Below, one piece after another: positions 23,495-32,309 of a stretch of DNA of 59,436 nt. The notes below the pieces were generated by a model. It did no database searches. It worked only from the letters and a program-made list of their open reading frames with translations, and was not told the DNA's origin. This DNA is from Nitrosopumilaceae archaeon. GTDB taxonomy: Archaea > Thermoproteota > Nitrososphaeria > Nitrososphaerales > Nitrosopumilaceae. Every line of letters starts with the position of its first letter. Position 1 is the stretch's first letter. The stretch covers positions 1-59,436 of the forward strand of contig JASHNR010000036.1 of NCBI GenBank assembly GCA_030041535.1, read 5' to 3'. Position numbers and translations under genes: made by a program.

Positions 23495-24610
23495 ATGACT
23501 GAACCAAATCATCGCGAAGAAAAAGGAAAACAAATCGCTTCCAGTCACGATGTTTTCAGAATTTCTGATCATCAATACAAGGTTCACTCTCAAACCACAA
23601 GCAAGCAATACGATGTAATAAGATCAGACAACGTATGGCGTTGTACGTGTCCTGACCACATTTACAGGCATATTTGCTGTAAACACATTCACGCAATAGA
23701 ATATTCAATCAAGATTAGAGAGGAAGTACGAAAACAGAATCAAGTTATCATAGAACCAATCACCGTTTCAGTCTGCCCACAATGCAAATCAGACAAGATA
23801 GTAAAGCATGGAATCAGGCATAACAAGTACGGTGACATTCAAAGATATTCTTGCAAGGACTGTCATAACAGATTCATAGTAAATCTAGGCTTTGAAAAGA
23901 TGGGTGCAACTCCACAATCAATTACCTCTGCAATGCAACTCTATTTCACAGGAGAATCTCTAAGAAGTGTTCAAAAGTTTCTCAAACTTCAAGGCGTAGA
24001 TGTATCCCATATGACGATCTATAACTGGATAACAAAATACACTGGATTGATGAAAGGATACCTAAGCAACATAACTCCACAGGTAGGAGATACTTGGAGA
24101 TCTGATGAATTATTTGTAAAAATCAGTGGCAACATGAAGTATCTTTACGCATTGATGGACGATGAAACACGCTTTTGGATTGCTTCACAAGTTGCAAACA
24201 CCAAATTCAAGGAAGATATTGGAAAACTATTCAGAGATGGAAAATCAATAGCACAAAAGAAACCCGAAGTTTTGATTACTGATGGTGCAAGGAATTTTCA
24301 TCAGGCTTACAGGAAGGAGTTTTGGGCAAAAGAAGTAAGCGAGAGAGCAATACACATTCAGCACATACACTTCAAACATGATATGAATAACAACAAGATG
24401 GAACGCCTAAATGGTGAATTTAGAGATAGAGAGAAAGTAATGAGAGGAATCAAAAAGGATGATTCAGTAATGTTTGATGGGTATCAGATGTATCATAACT
24501 TCATAAGACCACATATGGGACTAGATGGAAAGACGCCTGCGGAGAAATGCGGAATTAAGATTGAAGGTAATAACAAATGGTTAACGATAATTCAAAATGC
24601 CAGCCAATAG
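23495..24610 (+). CDS. IS6-like DDE transposase with SWIM zinc finger
   Basis: 372 aa from ATG 23495, which is a leaderless start after the TTTATATA box; a longer frame to 23429 runs through the operators and is rejected. Domain order: SWIM zinc finger (Cys50, Cys52, Cys62, His64), a C4 zinc ribbon (Cys94, Cys97, Cys120, Cys123), a helix-turn-helix near 140-180, and an RNase-H-fold core with DDE residues Asp204 (WRSDEL), Asp263 (ITDGARNF) and Glu303 (NNNKMERLNGEF). It ends with the family block YHNFIRPHMGLDGKTPAEKC. The DDE spacing and 8-bp duplication fit IS6. It moves the whole 3,067-bp element. Confidence 0.9.
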   Translation: MTEPNHREEKGKQIASSHDVFRISDHQYKVHSQTTSKQYDVIRSDNVWRCTCPDHIYRHICCKHIHAIEYSIKIREEVRKQNQVIIEPITVSVCPQCKSDKIVKHGIRHNKYGDIQRYSCKDCHNRFIVNLGFEKMGATPQSITSAMQLYFTGESLRSVQKFLKLQGVDVSHMTIYNWITKYTGLMKGYLSNITPQVGDTWRSDELFVKISGNMKYLYALMDDETRFWIASQVANTKFKEDIGKLFRDGKSIAQKKPEVLITDGARNFHQAYRKEFWAKEVSERAIHIQHIHFKHDMNNNKMERLNGEFRDREKVMRGIKKDDSVMFDGYQMYHNFIRPHMGLDGKTPAEKCGIKIEGNNKWLTIIQNASQ

Positions 24611-24649
24611 ACTAATAGAGTTTTAAAAGATCTTTATGTTGACTACAAT

Positions 24650-25333
24650 ATGGGATATCAAACTGCTAGAGAAATGGTAATTGCTATAATCAGTGGAGGT
24701 TTTGTCGTTACATTTCAAGCTGCGGCACATCAATTATTTGGATATTTTCCCAACATACCTTCAGAAATTACAAAAGAGTATTCAGGTATAGCAGTTGTAT
24801 TATTTGGTTTCAGTTGTGCCATGATATTAGTTATAAGAAAAAACAAATCTCGTTATGAACAAAAATGGGAAGAAAATCGTAAATCCATAGTGAAATTCAT
24901 GCTATCTGCTGTGGATGAAGATTTTATCGCCATGAAGCCAATTATTGAAAAATTGCAATCAAGGGGATTCGATTTTAACAATGAAAATGAGACAGTTACT
25001 CTGGAGGATGTTAATGAGATTAATCCTAATGCATTCAAAGACAGATTTGATAAATTGCCAATAATTCAAAATGTCTTAGGTTTTATCACACATGAACAAT
25101 ATTGCACTTTGTATAACTACATGAAAGATAGTTCATTATTCATTGATTATCTTTGTAAGCAGAATTATAGAAAAGAACTTTTAGAATCAAGAGCAGAGGA
25201 AGCGAAGAAAATTATAGAATTTTTTGGCTATGAAGAAAATGACCATATAGGAATAAAAGAATGGAAAAAACGCCTTTCACAGATTGATCAGAGTATAGGC
25301 ATGTCCCGACCTTTACAAGGAGAAAAACTGTAG
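24650..25333 (+). CDS. Membrane protein of unknown function carried by the element
   Basis: A 227-aa protein with two N-terminal transmembrane helices (about residues 8-30, MVIAIISGGFVVTFQAAAHQ, and 44-64, SGIAVVLFGFSCAMILVI) and a charged, mostly helical cytoplasmic part of about 160 residues with a repeated acidic/basic pattern. I see no catalytic motif. It follows the transposase by 39 bp on the same strand and its stop is 1 bp before the right inverted repeat. It could anchor or partner the Ntn peptidase, or be an independent passenger; nothing decides this. Confidence 0.65.
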   Translation: MGYQTAREMVIAIISGGFVVTFQAAAHQLFGYFPNIPSEITKEYSGIAVVLFGFSCAMILVIRKNKSRYEQKWEENRKSIVKFMLSAVDEDFIAMKPIIEKLQSRGFDFNNENETVTLEDVNEINPNAFKDRFDKLPIIQNVLGFITHEQYCTLYNYMKDSSLFIDYLCKQNYRKELLESRAEEAKKIIEFFGYEENDHIGIKEWKKRLSQIDQSIGMSRPLQGEKL

Positions 25334-25334
25334 G

Positions 25335-25359
25335 CATGTCCCTCAAACTGTACAGCACC
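25335..25359 (-). repeat. Right terminal inverted repeat of the element
   Basis: 25 bp, exact reverse complement of 22293-22317, followed by GTAAAAGA. A subterminal direct repeat AGGCATGTCCC occurs at 25297-25307 and again at 25332-25342 across the inner edge of this end, which may be a second transposase contact or a trace of slippage. Confidence 0.93.
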
Positions 25360-25387
25360 GTAAAAGATCATATTTTTCAATGATCAA

Positions 25388-26089
25388 GTGAAACATTATC
25401 TTATGATAGAGTCTGTTAAGAAGAAAGATTTTCTATTCTTCGTAGAAAAGGAAGCAAGAATCCACATTGATAGCTATATTGAAAGTGCCATACATTTGGC
25501 AGAGGAGGTCCATTCTGGAGTTAGAAGGGAAGATGGCGCGTCATCGTTTCTTGAGACTCATGTATTTCCAGTAACAATAAACGTAATTAGACACTACAAG
25601 CAGGCCAACAAACCCATGACTACCATTCAGATAGTCTCTGCAATATTGCATGATGTGATGGAAGATAATGACCGAATCTTGGATCTACACGCATCAAAAT
25701 CATATGGTTTTGATGCGTATTTTGGCCACAGGTTTGGTGAGTATGTTTACAAAACGGCTTCAACTCTGAAAACAAAACCGCTGGAAATCTATCCTGGACT
25801 AACTGACAAAGAACGCGAATTGGAGAGGTTTCGTGAATATTGCAATGTTTTAACGAAATCCGATTATGATGTCAAAGTAATCAAACTGGCAGATAGATTA
25901 AACAACATGAGATTCATTTCAAAGATTTCTGGACACGAGAAAGTAGCGCGATACATAAAAGAAGCTGAAGATTTTTACATTGCTTATACCATACTTGAAC
26001 CAAGGATGGATGACTTTTATTCAGAAATCAGGGGAGCATACGAAGATCTAAGAAAAATTGAAAAAGAAAAGACAAGAGTAACAGCATAA
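25388..26089 (+). CDS. HD-domain protein, RelA/SpoT hydrolase-like (MESH1 type)
   Basis: A 233-aa protein that contains only the hydrolase half of RelA/SpoT. Metal ligands are present: His in AEEVHSGVRRE, His-Asp in AILHDVMED, and Asp in KLADRLNNMRF. There is no synthetase, TGS or ACT domain, so it is comparable to small alarmone hydrolases; activity on (p)ppGpp or another nucleotide is inferred. Start GTG 25388 or ATG 25403. The IS6-like element ends 28 bp upstream, so its promoter may have been changed by the insertion. It is convergent with the ETF-oxidoreductase gene. Confidence 0.8.
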   Translation: MKHYLMIESVKKKDFLFFVEKEARIHIDSYIESAIHLAEEVHSGVRREDGASSFLETHVFPVTINVIRHYKQANKPMTTIQIVSAILHDVMEDNDRILDLHASKSYGFDAYFGHRFGEYVYKTASTLKTKPLEIYPGLTDKERELERFREYCNVLTKSDYDVKVIKLADRLNNMRFISKISGHEKVARYIKEAEDFYIAYTILEPRMDDFYSEIRGAYEDLRKIEKEKTRVTA

Positions 26090-26110
26090 GGTTTGAAACA
26101 ATTGTGTCGT

Positions 26111-27982
26111 CTATCCGTATTGGTAATTGATTCCCTTTTCTCCGCGAGGGTGTTTCCAGTCTGTCTCCTCTGAACAAGTGCCGCATTCGATACATCCTTC
26201 ATGTTGTATCATGACTCCCTCTTCTTCCATGAGGTAACATCTTGTAGGACACAAAGTTACCATTTTTTTCATGAATTCACTGGTGGGCTTTAGCACCTTG
26301 ATGTGTGAAATACTATCATCATTGAATTTTAATTTCGCTACCCTCTGTGCAATGGAAGGAAGTGTTGGAGTATAAGACGCAGATATGCTCTTGCCCAGTC
26401 TTTCTGCAAGTTCGGTTGGTACCTTGACGTAGGTGTCAACAGTTTCAATGATTGGCAATAGCTTTTCATATCCTAGAATGTTTGCAAACCCTACTGCAAA
26501 GCTCCTCAGAGTATCGCTTGACATCATCTTTACGACTAGGCCATATTTTGAACTAATGATATCCTTTGGGACTTCTTTTGCTGCATCAAGAAATATCTTC
26601 AGGTAGTCCTTGTCTATTGCTTTCAAGTCATGAGTGTAGGGGCTCTCTTCTATAGACTGTGAATAGTATTCTCCAAGATATTTTTCTGTAAAATCGCCTT
26701 TATCTAATGCTCTTGCAACTGTGTTTGCCGCTCTTACTGCATCATCAATTCCTACATTGAGTCCCTCTATTCTGGGACCTACAAATATGCCTCTCCCAGC
26801 TGCATCCCCTACAAATAATATGTTTCTGAAGTAAGGCTTTTCCATTCTGCATCGTTTCCCGTCTGGTACCAACTTTGCACTGTATTCTACTTCGACATAA
26901 TCTGTTTCAAATTTTATACCATATTTTGTTGACATCTGGTCTCTAAGAGACGATAACTGCGTTCCTATCTCTTCGGGGGATCCATACTTTCCTTCTTTGA
27001 TCAGTCTTTCTTTTCCCTTTTTTGAATAGTAGTTGTCTCTTAACTCTGACCAAGTCTTTATCATTTTTGTTACAGCAAAACGAATACGCATCTGTTCTTC
27101 TTTTGCAGCATCTTTATCGATCTCACCCCTTACTGGCACTTCATCTTTGACAAATTCACTTATCATGGGATTTTTCAGCAACGTGTTTACAAGTTCGTAA
27201 GGCTCATTTGGTGTTTCTAAAAGCGAATCAAGATGGTATACTGCTCCCAATGACAGGGTGTCACGATTAGTGTATAGAAAACCCCCTCCTATATGATTTA
27301 GCGTGACATCTCCAGCAAAAAGGTGTGCAGCGCCTTCATCTTGTCCAATTGAAAATCGTTGGTTAATAATTTCTTCAGGTAATTTTGCAACGACCTTGAC
27401 TCCTTGATAGAGCTCACTTGGAGAAAATTTTTGCCGTGCACCAGTCATGTATGCAACTTCAGAGTTTACCCCATCAGCAGCAATTATTGCCTTGACCTCA
27501 ATCTCTTCGAGTTCGTCTGTCTGTATGATGGTACGCCCGTCTTCCCATCTTATGGAACTGACATGAACTCCTGTCACTATCCCGCCACCATGTTTTTGAG
27601 CTGCTTCTCCTGCCTGCTGTGAAAACCATTGGTTTAGTTTATTCATAAGCACCGAACAACCAAAATTTGCTTCATACTCATGGGCGGCAGTCAGGTCTAT
27701 GGAAAAGACCTTGTCTTTTGAGGTCGCATGCAAAATGTATTTTGTTATCTTTCTCTCAAAAGGAGCATCTTGTAGAAAGTTTTCATATATGTCCTCCACA
27801 TTGTACACTTTTCCTTTTTTTGGTTTTTTAGAATAGAGGATACCGCCCGAAATATTTTTAGCGCCAATCTTATTTCCTGATTCGAAGAGAATTGCCTGTT
27901 TTCCTAACGTGGATAGCTGCTTCAATGCTGCAAGTCCTGCCGAACCTCCACCAATGATAGCTACATCATATTTTTCCAACAT
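26111..27982 (-). CDS. ETF-quinone oxidoreductase with fused ferredoxin domain (FixC-FixX-like)
   Basis: A 623-aa FAD protein. N-terminal FAD site AIIGGGSAGLAALKQL, then the substrate/quinone part and an FVGDAAGRG stretch (residues about 385-395). The C-terminal 60 residues form a ferredoxin-like domain with four cysteines for one 4Fe-4S cluster (Cys578, Cys597, Cys600, Cys603, in CIECGTC). This is the arrangement of ETF-ubiquinone oxidoreductase; bacterial systems usually encode FixC and FixX separately. It accepts electrons from ETF and passes them to the quinone pool at the membrane face. It follows etfA by 8 bp as last gene of a three-gene operon. Confidence 0.88.
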   Translation of the reverse strand: MLEKYDVAIIGGGSAGLAALKQLSTLGKQAILFESGNKIGAKNISGGILYSKKPKKGKVYNVEDIYENFLQDAPFERKITKYILHATSKDKVFSIDLTAAHEYEANFGCSVLMNKLNQWFSQQAGEAAQKHGGGIVTGVHVSSIRWEDGRTIIQTDELEEIEVKAIIAADGVNSEVAYMTGARQKFSPSELYQGVKVVAKLPEEIINQRFSIGQDEGAAHLFAGDVTLNHIGGGFLYTNRDTLSLGAVYHLDSLLETPNEPYELVNTLLKNPMISEFVKDEVPVRGEIDKDAAKEEQMRIRFAVTKMIKTWSELRDNYYSKKGKERLIKEGKYGSPEEIGTQLSSLRDQMSTKYGIKFETDYVEVEYSAKLVPDGKRCRMEKPYFRNILFVGDAAGRGIFVGPRIEGLNVGIDDAVRAANTVARALDKGDFTEKYLGEYYSQSIEESPYTHDLKAIDKDYLKIFLDAAKEVPKDIISSKYGLVVKMMSSDTLRSFAVGFANILGYEKLLPIIETVDTYVKVPTELAERLGKSISASYTPTLPSIAQRVAKLKFNDDSISHIKVLKPTSEFMKKMVTLCPTRCYLMEEEGVMIQHEGCIECGTCSEETDWKHPRGEKGINYQYG

Positions 27983-27990
27983 ATTTCACA

Positions 27991-29175
27991 CTACGCCTGA
28001 ATGACCTGTTTTTGTTTCCTTATCTCTTCTATGAGGACTGGAACGACATCTTCCATTCTTCCTTTTATGAAGACATCGCATTCATCTTTGATTAATGCAT
28101 TCTCATCTGGATTTATTGCAATGATGATCTCTGACTCTTTCATACCAGCTATGTGTTGCATAGCGCCGCTGATTCCAACAGCTATGTACAATTTTGGATT
28201 GACCTTTCTTCCACTAGTGCCTATTACTCTATCTGGTATCAGGTAAGTGGAGTCTACTGTTTGACTAACAGAAAATGGTCTTTTGGACAGTGGTAGAGTG
28301 ATCCCAATCTGTGCATCCAATTCTGCAGCAAGCTGTTCGATTAACTTGATGTTTTGTTCAGGAGAATCTTTGACTCCGCGACCAAAGCTTACTATTGTTT
28401 TGTGGCTATCAAAATCAATCTCACTTTTGATGATCTTACGGTCTATGATCTTGACTTTCAGATCTTGTTCGTCAAACTTTGGTGTGTACTCAATTATCTT
28501 GCCATCGCGATTTTGGTCAGGTTGGATTATTTCGAAAACTCCTGGTATTATGCTACAAGCTTGTGGATGATAATCTCTTGACACTGCTGGATTTTTATTA
28601 TCTAGACAAAGGATCGTGGTCCATAAAAATCCAGAAAAGTCTGGTCTGTACATCTCAAGTGTTTTTTCATAAGTGAGAGGTTTCCCACCTGTCTTGTTTT
28701 GATGAGTTATCTGAAGGTCGCCTACAACTAACTTGTTGATATCTGATGCAAGACCAGATTCTAGATGTGCTAAAACTGTTGCAGAAAGATGCCTTCCTAT
28801 ACTATCAGCTGCGAAGAACATGTATCTGGGCCTCTTGAATTGTGTCGCGTATTCCGGCTCTATCTTTGATGCCATGTCTCTATCTGTTGCTATCTGAGAT
28901 ATCGTCTTGGTATAAATCGTATTTCTAATATATTTTAATTCTGGATTGTCTGCACAAATTACTGCATCTGCTCCATGTTGAATCAAAGTTTTTGGTATGT
29001 CTTTTATGTTGTACCCCAATAAAACGGCAACAACTTTTTCTTTAGATGTGTATTTCTTGTTAAAATCATCCAGTATTCTTCTTGCTTCTCCGAGCATTTC
29101 AAGACTTACTTGTAATAGCCTTCCTTCTTCGTGCTCTATTACAATGTAAACGTGTCTGTAATCTCCCTCTGTCAT
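27991..29175 (-). CDS. etfA: Electron transfer flavoprotein alpha subunit
   Basis: A 394-aa EtfA/FixB homologue. The N-terminal domain has the EtfA pattern (VYIVIEHEEGRLLQVS), and the C-terminal FAD-binding domain is well kept: VSFGRGVKDSPEQ, IGTSGRKVNPKLYIAVGISGAMQHIAGM and IIAINPDENALI. The protein is longer than the usual 320 aa, with an insert between the two domains. It overlaps etfB by 4 bp (ATGA). With EtfB it forms the heterodimer that collects electrons from acyl-CoA or related dehydrogenases. Confidence 0.9.
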   Translation of the reverse strand: MTEGDYRHVYIVIEHEEGRLLQVSLEMLGEARRILDDFNKKYTSKEKVVAVLLGYNIKDIPKTLIQHGADAVICADNPELKYIRNTIYTKTISQIATDRDMASKIEPEYATQFKRPRYMFFAADSIGRHLSATVLAHLESGLASDINKLVVGDLQITHQNKTGGKPLTYEKTLEMYRPDFSGFLWTTILCLDNKNPAVSRDYHPQACSIIPGVFEIIQPDQNRDGKIIEYTPKFDEQDLKVKIIDRKIIKSEIDFDSHKTIVSFGRGVKDSPEQNIKLIEQLAAELDAQIGITLPLSKRPFSVSQTVDSTYLIPDRVIGTSGRKVNPKLYIAVGISGAMQHIAGMKESEIIIAINPDENALIKDECDVFIKGRMEDVVPVLIEEIRKQKQVIQA

Positions 29176-30068
29176 TTTATCACCGCTGTAGATAAGGACT
29201 GGCGCAATCTTACGACAACTTTGCGAATTTGTTCTTGGTTTGAACCATCTATAATCTCAGCTTGTCTGGCTGCCTTGCCTTTTGGTATGCGTTCTACTTT
29301 GTATACGATAGTTGGGGAGCCGGATATTCCGATAAGCTTTGGATCTGCTTCTATCTGTATGGCATTGAAGACTTTTAGATACTGTTTAAAGTTTTGAGCG
29401 CGTTCATTTGCCTCCTTTTGGTATTTCTCATAAGCTAACCGTTGTGACACTGTGTTGAACCTGGGTTTGTATGAAGGGTCTATTGCAATAAAAACAGGAA
29501 GTGGGGCTTCTACCTCTTCAACGACATCATAAACTCCCTGCATTCTGACGAGTCTCTTGGCCCTGATTGTTCTACTCTCGAGATTTATTTCATAGTCTAT
29601 TACGTGTCCTAGAAACGTCATTCCAAGCTTCCATGCTGTTTGCGGACCTGTCTGTCCAGTCTCGCCATCAGAAGCTCTATGCCCAGAAAATACAACGTCC
29701 ATCTTTCCCTGCATTTTTTGTACTCCTGCCTTGAGAACCTCTGCAGTTGCCAGTGTATCAGCTCCTGCAAAGATTCTGTCACTGAAAAGACAAAGCTCGT
29801 CTGCATTAGACATCAATTGGGCTTGCTGCAGCATAGATTCGGCCATAGGTGGTCCCATGGTACCTATTGAGATCTTGGCACCATATTTTACCTTGGCATA
29901 AAAGGCAGCAGAAACAGCTATAGCGCTGTGCGGGCCAAGTATGTTCTTTGTTTCGGCTCGATTAAGAGTGCCGTCTGGGTTGTAACTGACATTTCCTTCT
30001 GAAAAATCAGGTTCAAGTTTGACAATTACAGCAGTATTTATCGAATCCATCTGATTTTTAGAAGTCAT
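29172..30068 (-). CDS. etfB: Electron transfer flavoprotein beta subunit
   Basis: A 298-aa EtfB/FixA homologue and first gene of the operon etfB-etfA-ETF-oxidoreductase. Family signs: SVNTAVIVKLEPD-like start, EDxxALEEA-type region replaced by GPHSAIAVSAAFYAKVKYG, the AMP/FAD stretch FSGHRASDGETGQTGPQTAWKLG, and VEAPLPVFIAIDPSYKPRF. It binds AMP (or a second FAD in bifurcating members) and docks to partner dehydrogenases. None of these dehydrogenases is in the window. The AT-rich region before 30068 holds the operon promoter. Confidence 0.88.
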   Translation of the reverse strand: MTSKNQMDSINTAVIVKLEPDFSEGNVSYNPDGTLNRAETKNILGPHSAIAVSAAFYAKVKYGAKISIGTMGPPMAESMLQQAQLMSNADELCLFSDRIFAGADTLATAEVLKAGVQKMQGKMDVVFSGHRASDGETGQTGPQTAWKLGMTFLGHVIDYEINLESRTIRAKRLVRMQGVYDVVEEVEAPLPVFIAIDPSYKPRFNTVSQRLAYEKYQKEANERAQNFKQYLKVFNAIQIEADPKLIGISGSPTIVYKVERIPKGKAARQAEIIDGSNQEQIRKVVVRLRQSLSTAVIK

Positions 30069-30331
30069 GCTTTGATTTTATCTATTGTGGTCATTCTCAT
30101 ATGTATAAACTGGGAATTATGTTCTGATGATCTTGTATATTGCAAATGAATTCTATAAACTGATGATTTCGAATTGTAAAAAACTACTTGCTTGAATGTT
30201 AAATTTTTACAAATTTCCTACCATATTAGAATTTGAAGAATTTTTCTGTTGTTTGGCAAAAAATCTGGGTGGTAAATTTCAATAGTTCAGATTAAATAAT
30301 AGTATGAAAAGAAAATCTTAAGGATATACAG

Positions 30332-30727
30332 ATGGAACCATCTGACTTTCTCGATCATGGGCAAGAGACATGCCCTCGTTGTGGAGAACTCCGAAGATTA
30401 TCCACGGGCGGGATTAGCATATTCTGTCCTGTAATACAAATCTGCAGACTCTGCGTCAAGGCTGAAGTGTTGGTTAATAAATTCTGGAACAATATTTTAG
30501 ATCCCGAGGAATTGAAAGTAGAAGTAAAACAGCAAATTCAATGGATCTTAAGATATGTTGAACAGAACCAGTATGAACAAGATGTGACAAAAGATAAACT
30601 CGGTTTACACGATATGCAAAAACTACGAGAAATGACATTAAAGTTACCCGATATAATTGCTAGAAACACCATGCACTCTACCATGATATCAAACAATGAT
30701 ACCAGTATGATATCTCAAAAGGAATAG
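30332..30727 (+). CDS. Small zinc-binding hypothetical protein
   Basis: A 131-aa protein from ATG 30332. The N-terminus has two cysteine clusters, CPRC (Cys14, Cys17) and FCPVIQICRLC (Cys32, Cys38, Cys41), consistent with one zinc ribbon with an extra cysteine. The rest is helical and charged (LKVEVKQQIQWILRYVEQN). A nucleic-acid or protein adaptor is possible. It is followed by a small membrane protein 21 bp downstream, perhaps in one operon. Confidence 0.55.
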   Translation: MEPSDFLDHGQETCPRCGELRRLSTGGISIFCPVIQICRLCVKAEVLVNKFWNNILDPEELKVEVKQQIQWILRYVEQNQYEQDVTKDKLGLHDMQKLREMTLKLPDIIARNTMHSTMISNNDTSMISQKE

Positions 30728-30748
30728 CGTAGCACAAGTATACATGAT

Positions 30749-31042
30749 ATGATCAGACAAAACAAGCGTTCAATTAAACTAAGATTGATTATTCTTATTG
30801 CAATATATGCCGCCTTGATTCCGTTTTCTTTGGCATGGTATAACACACTTGTAAGCATTGATTGTAACCTAACCCAACCTCTCTCATCTAATTCTGTGAA
30901 AGTGGGATCGTCTGAAGAAAGAACACAAAATTGTGGTCAACAACTTAGCTTCCATTGGATAAAGTTCTATGGTATTAATGGAGTAATCTATGGAGCTTCG
31001 TTAATTGCTTTTGTTGCCAATATGAGAAAGAACAAAATCTAA
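30749..31042 (+). CDS. Small membrane protein with two helices
   Basis: A 97-aa protein with transmembrane helices near residues 10-28 (LRLIILIAIYAALIPFSLAW) and 72-90 (YGINGVIYGASLIAFVA), separated by an extracytoplasmic loop with two cysteines (IDCNL and QNCGQ) that may form a disulfide. Basic residues at both ends keep them inside. Unknown role. Confidence 0.5.
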   Translation: MIRQNKRSIKLRLIILIAIYAALIPFSLAWYNTLVSIDCNLTQPLSSNSVKVGSSEERTQNCGQQLSFHWIKFYGINGVIYGASLIAFVANMRKNKI

Positions 31043-31129
31043 GCAATTAAGAACATAGGTGTATTGTTATGCAACCTATTATTTGAGAATCTGGATAAAA
31101 ATTTATAATTGAGAAAATGAGTTTATCAA

Positions 31130-32173
31130 ATGAATCGCGACATAGTTATGAAAAAGATCGCAATTATCACATTATCATTAGTTTTGATAGCATCTGTTAC
31201 TATTGGATGTTCAATAAAAGCCTCTGCCCAAGAATCTTCTATACCAAGCTGGATTAAAAACACTGCACGATGGTGGTCACAGAATCAGACCAGCGATTCT
31301 GATTTTTTGGCTGCCATTCAATATCTGATTGATCAAGGCATGCTGCATACTTCTGAAACTCAGTCAAACATTTTGAATATGTCTAGTACACAAACTCAAA
31401 ACCCACAGCAGTTGTTGCAGAAGATAAATGACCTTAAAACTAGATATGATACTCTGCAATCCAAATACGATTTATTATTGCAACAGGTACGTAGCATAAC
31501 TGCGCAATCTTCCACCAATGACGAAAATAATGCCTCCATATCAGCTGTAGCCGTAACACCAGTAGTCGAAAGCGATGGGTTCTTTGAAACTACGAGCTAT
31601 CAGGGCTCAATACTGAAAATCACAGTTGAGATTAGAGATGGCACTGGACTTGTGTTAGTTAATACTGCCATTCCAACAGGCGTAGATTTCCAGTCTTCTG
31701 CACACACTGCTGTCATGGTGGCTCAAAATGTCACTGGAATAGATCTGTCAAAAAAAGATGTAATTTTTTCAGTTAGTTCTGGAAATAATCAAGACTTGCA
31801 GGCTGTTGATGGCGGTAGTGCAGGAGGGGCCATGACGGTATTGCTAGTTTCAGAACTACTTGGAAAACAAATCAATAATCAGGTATTGATGACTGGTACA
31901 ATCCAGCCAGATGGTACCATTGGGCAGATAGGTGAAGCAGACGTGAAGGCTGATGCGGCAGGTCAATATGGCGCAAAGATATTTCTTGTACCGCAAGGAC
32001 AAGCAGTAAGTACTGTTCAAAATTGTAGTGAAAAAAATGAGGGGCCTATAACGTATCAAACATGTACTACCGAACAAGAACCACTCTCACCACTAATGGA
32101 GAGCAAATACGGAATGAAGGTGATTGAGATAAACACAATTCAGGATGCGCTAAAATACTTTAATTCATCGTAA
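31130..32173 (+). CDS. Exported Lon-type (S16) serine protease
   Basis: A 347-aa protein. A signal peptide (IAIITLSLVLIASVTIGCS) is followed by the module SIPSWIKNTARWWSQNQTSD (residues 38-72), a coiled-coil stretch near 100-125, and a peptidase domain from about 150. Catalytic Ser230 lies in GGSAGGA and Lys273 in DVKADAAGQYGAK; the spacing of 43 equals that of Lon (Ser679-Lys722). No ATPase domain is present, so it resembles exported Lon-like proteases such as YlbL. Start ATG 31130, or ATG 31148 nearer the signal. It probably degrades or processes proteins outside the membrane. Confidence 0.85.
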   Translation: MNRDIVMKKIAIITLSLVLIASVTIGCSIKASAQESSIPSWIKNTARWWSQNQTSDSDFLAAIQYLIDQGMLHTSETQSNILNMSSTQTQNPQQLLQKINDLKTRYDTLQSKYDLLLQQVRSITAQSSTNDENNASISAVAVTPVVESDGFFETTSYQGSILKITVEIRDGTGLVLVNTAIPTGVDFQSSAHTAVMVAQNVTGIDLSKKDVIFSVSSGNNQDLQAVDGGSAGGAMTVLLVSELLGKQINNQVLMTGTIQPDGTIGQIGEADVKADAAGQYGAKIFLVPQGQAVSTVQNCSEKNEGPITYQTCTTEQEPLSPLMESKYGMKVIEINTIQDALKYFNSS

Positions 32174-32309
32174 TACCTTTTTATCTCATTTTTTGCAATC
32201 GTTTGCAACCGCTTAAATCAAGTTTATCTTTAGGAGTGTGATAATTTAATATGACACGATCAACACGCCTCAAAATAACCAAAAGGATGGGACAATTCCA
32301 GAACATCTA

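Larger units (their letters stand above)
22293..25359 (+). mobile_element. Intact IS6-like transposable element with peptidase cargo (3,067 bp)
   Basis: The ends are perfect 25-bp inverted repeats (22293-22317 and 25335-25359), beginning GGTGCTGTACAG, close to the GG-T/C-NCTGT start common in IS6-family ends. The flanking bases are an exact 8-bp direct repeat GTAAAAGA (22285-22292 and 25360-25367), the duplication size expected for IS6. Inside are, in order, an Ntn peptidase (+), an AbrB-type regulator (-), the transposase (+) and a membrane protein (+). The first gene starts 2 bp after the left repeat and the last stops 1 bp before the right repeat, so cargo and ends move as one unit. The perfect ends and target duplication indicate a recent insertion. 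Confidence 0.92.
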
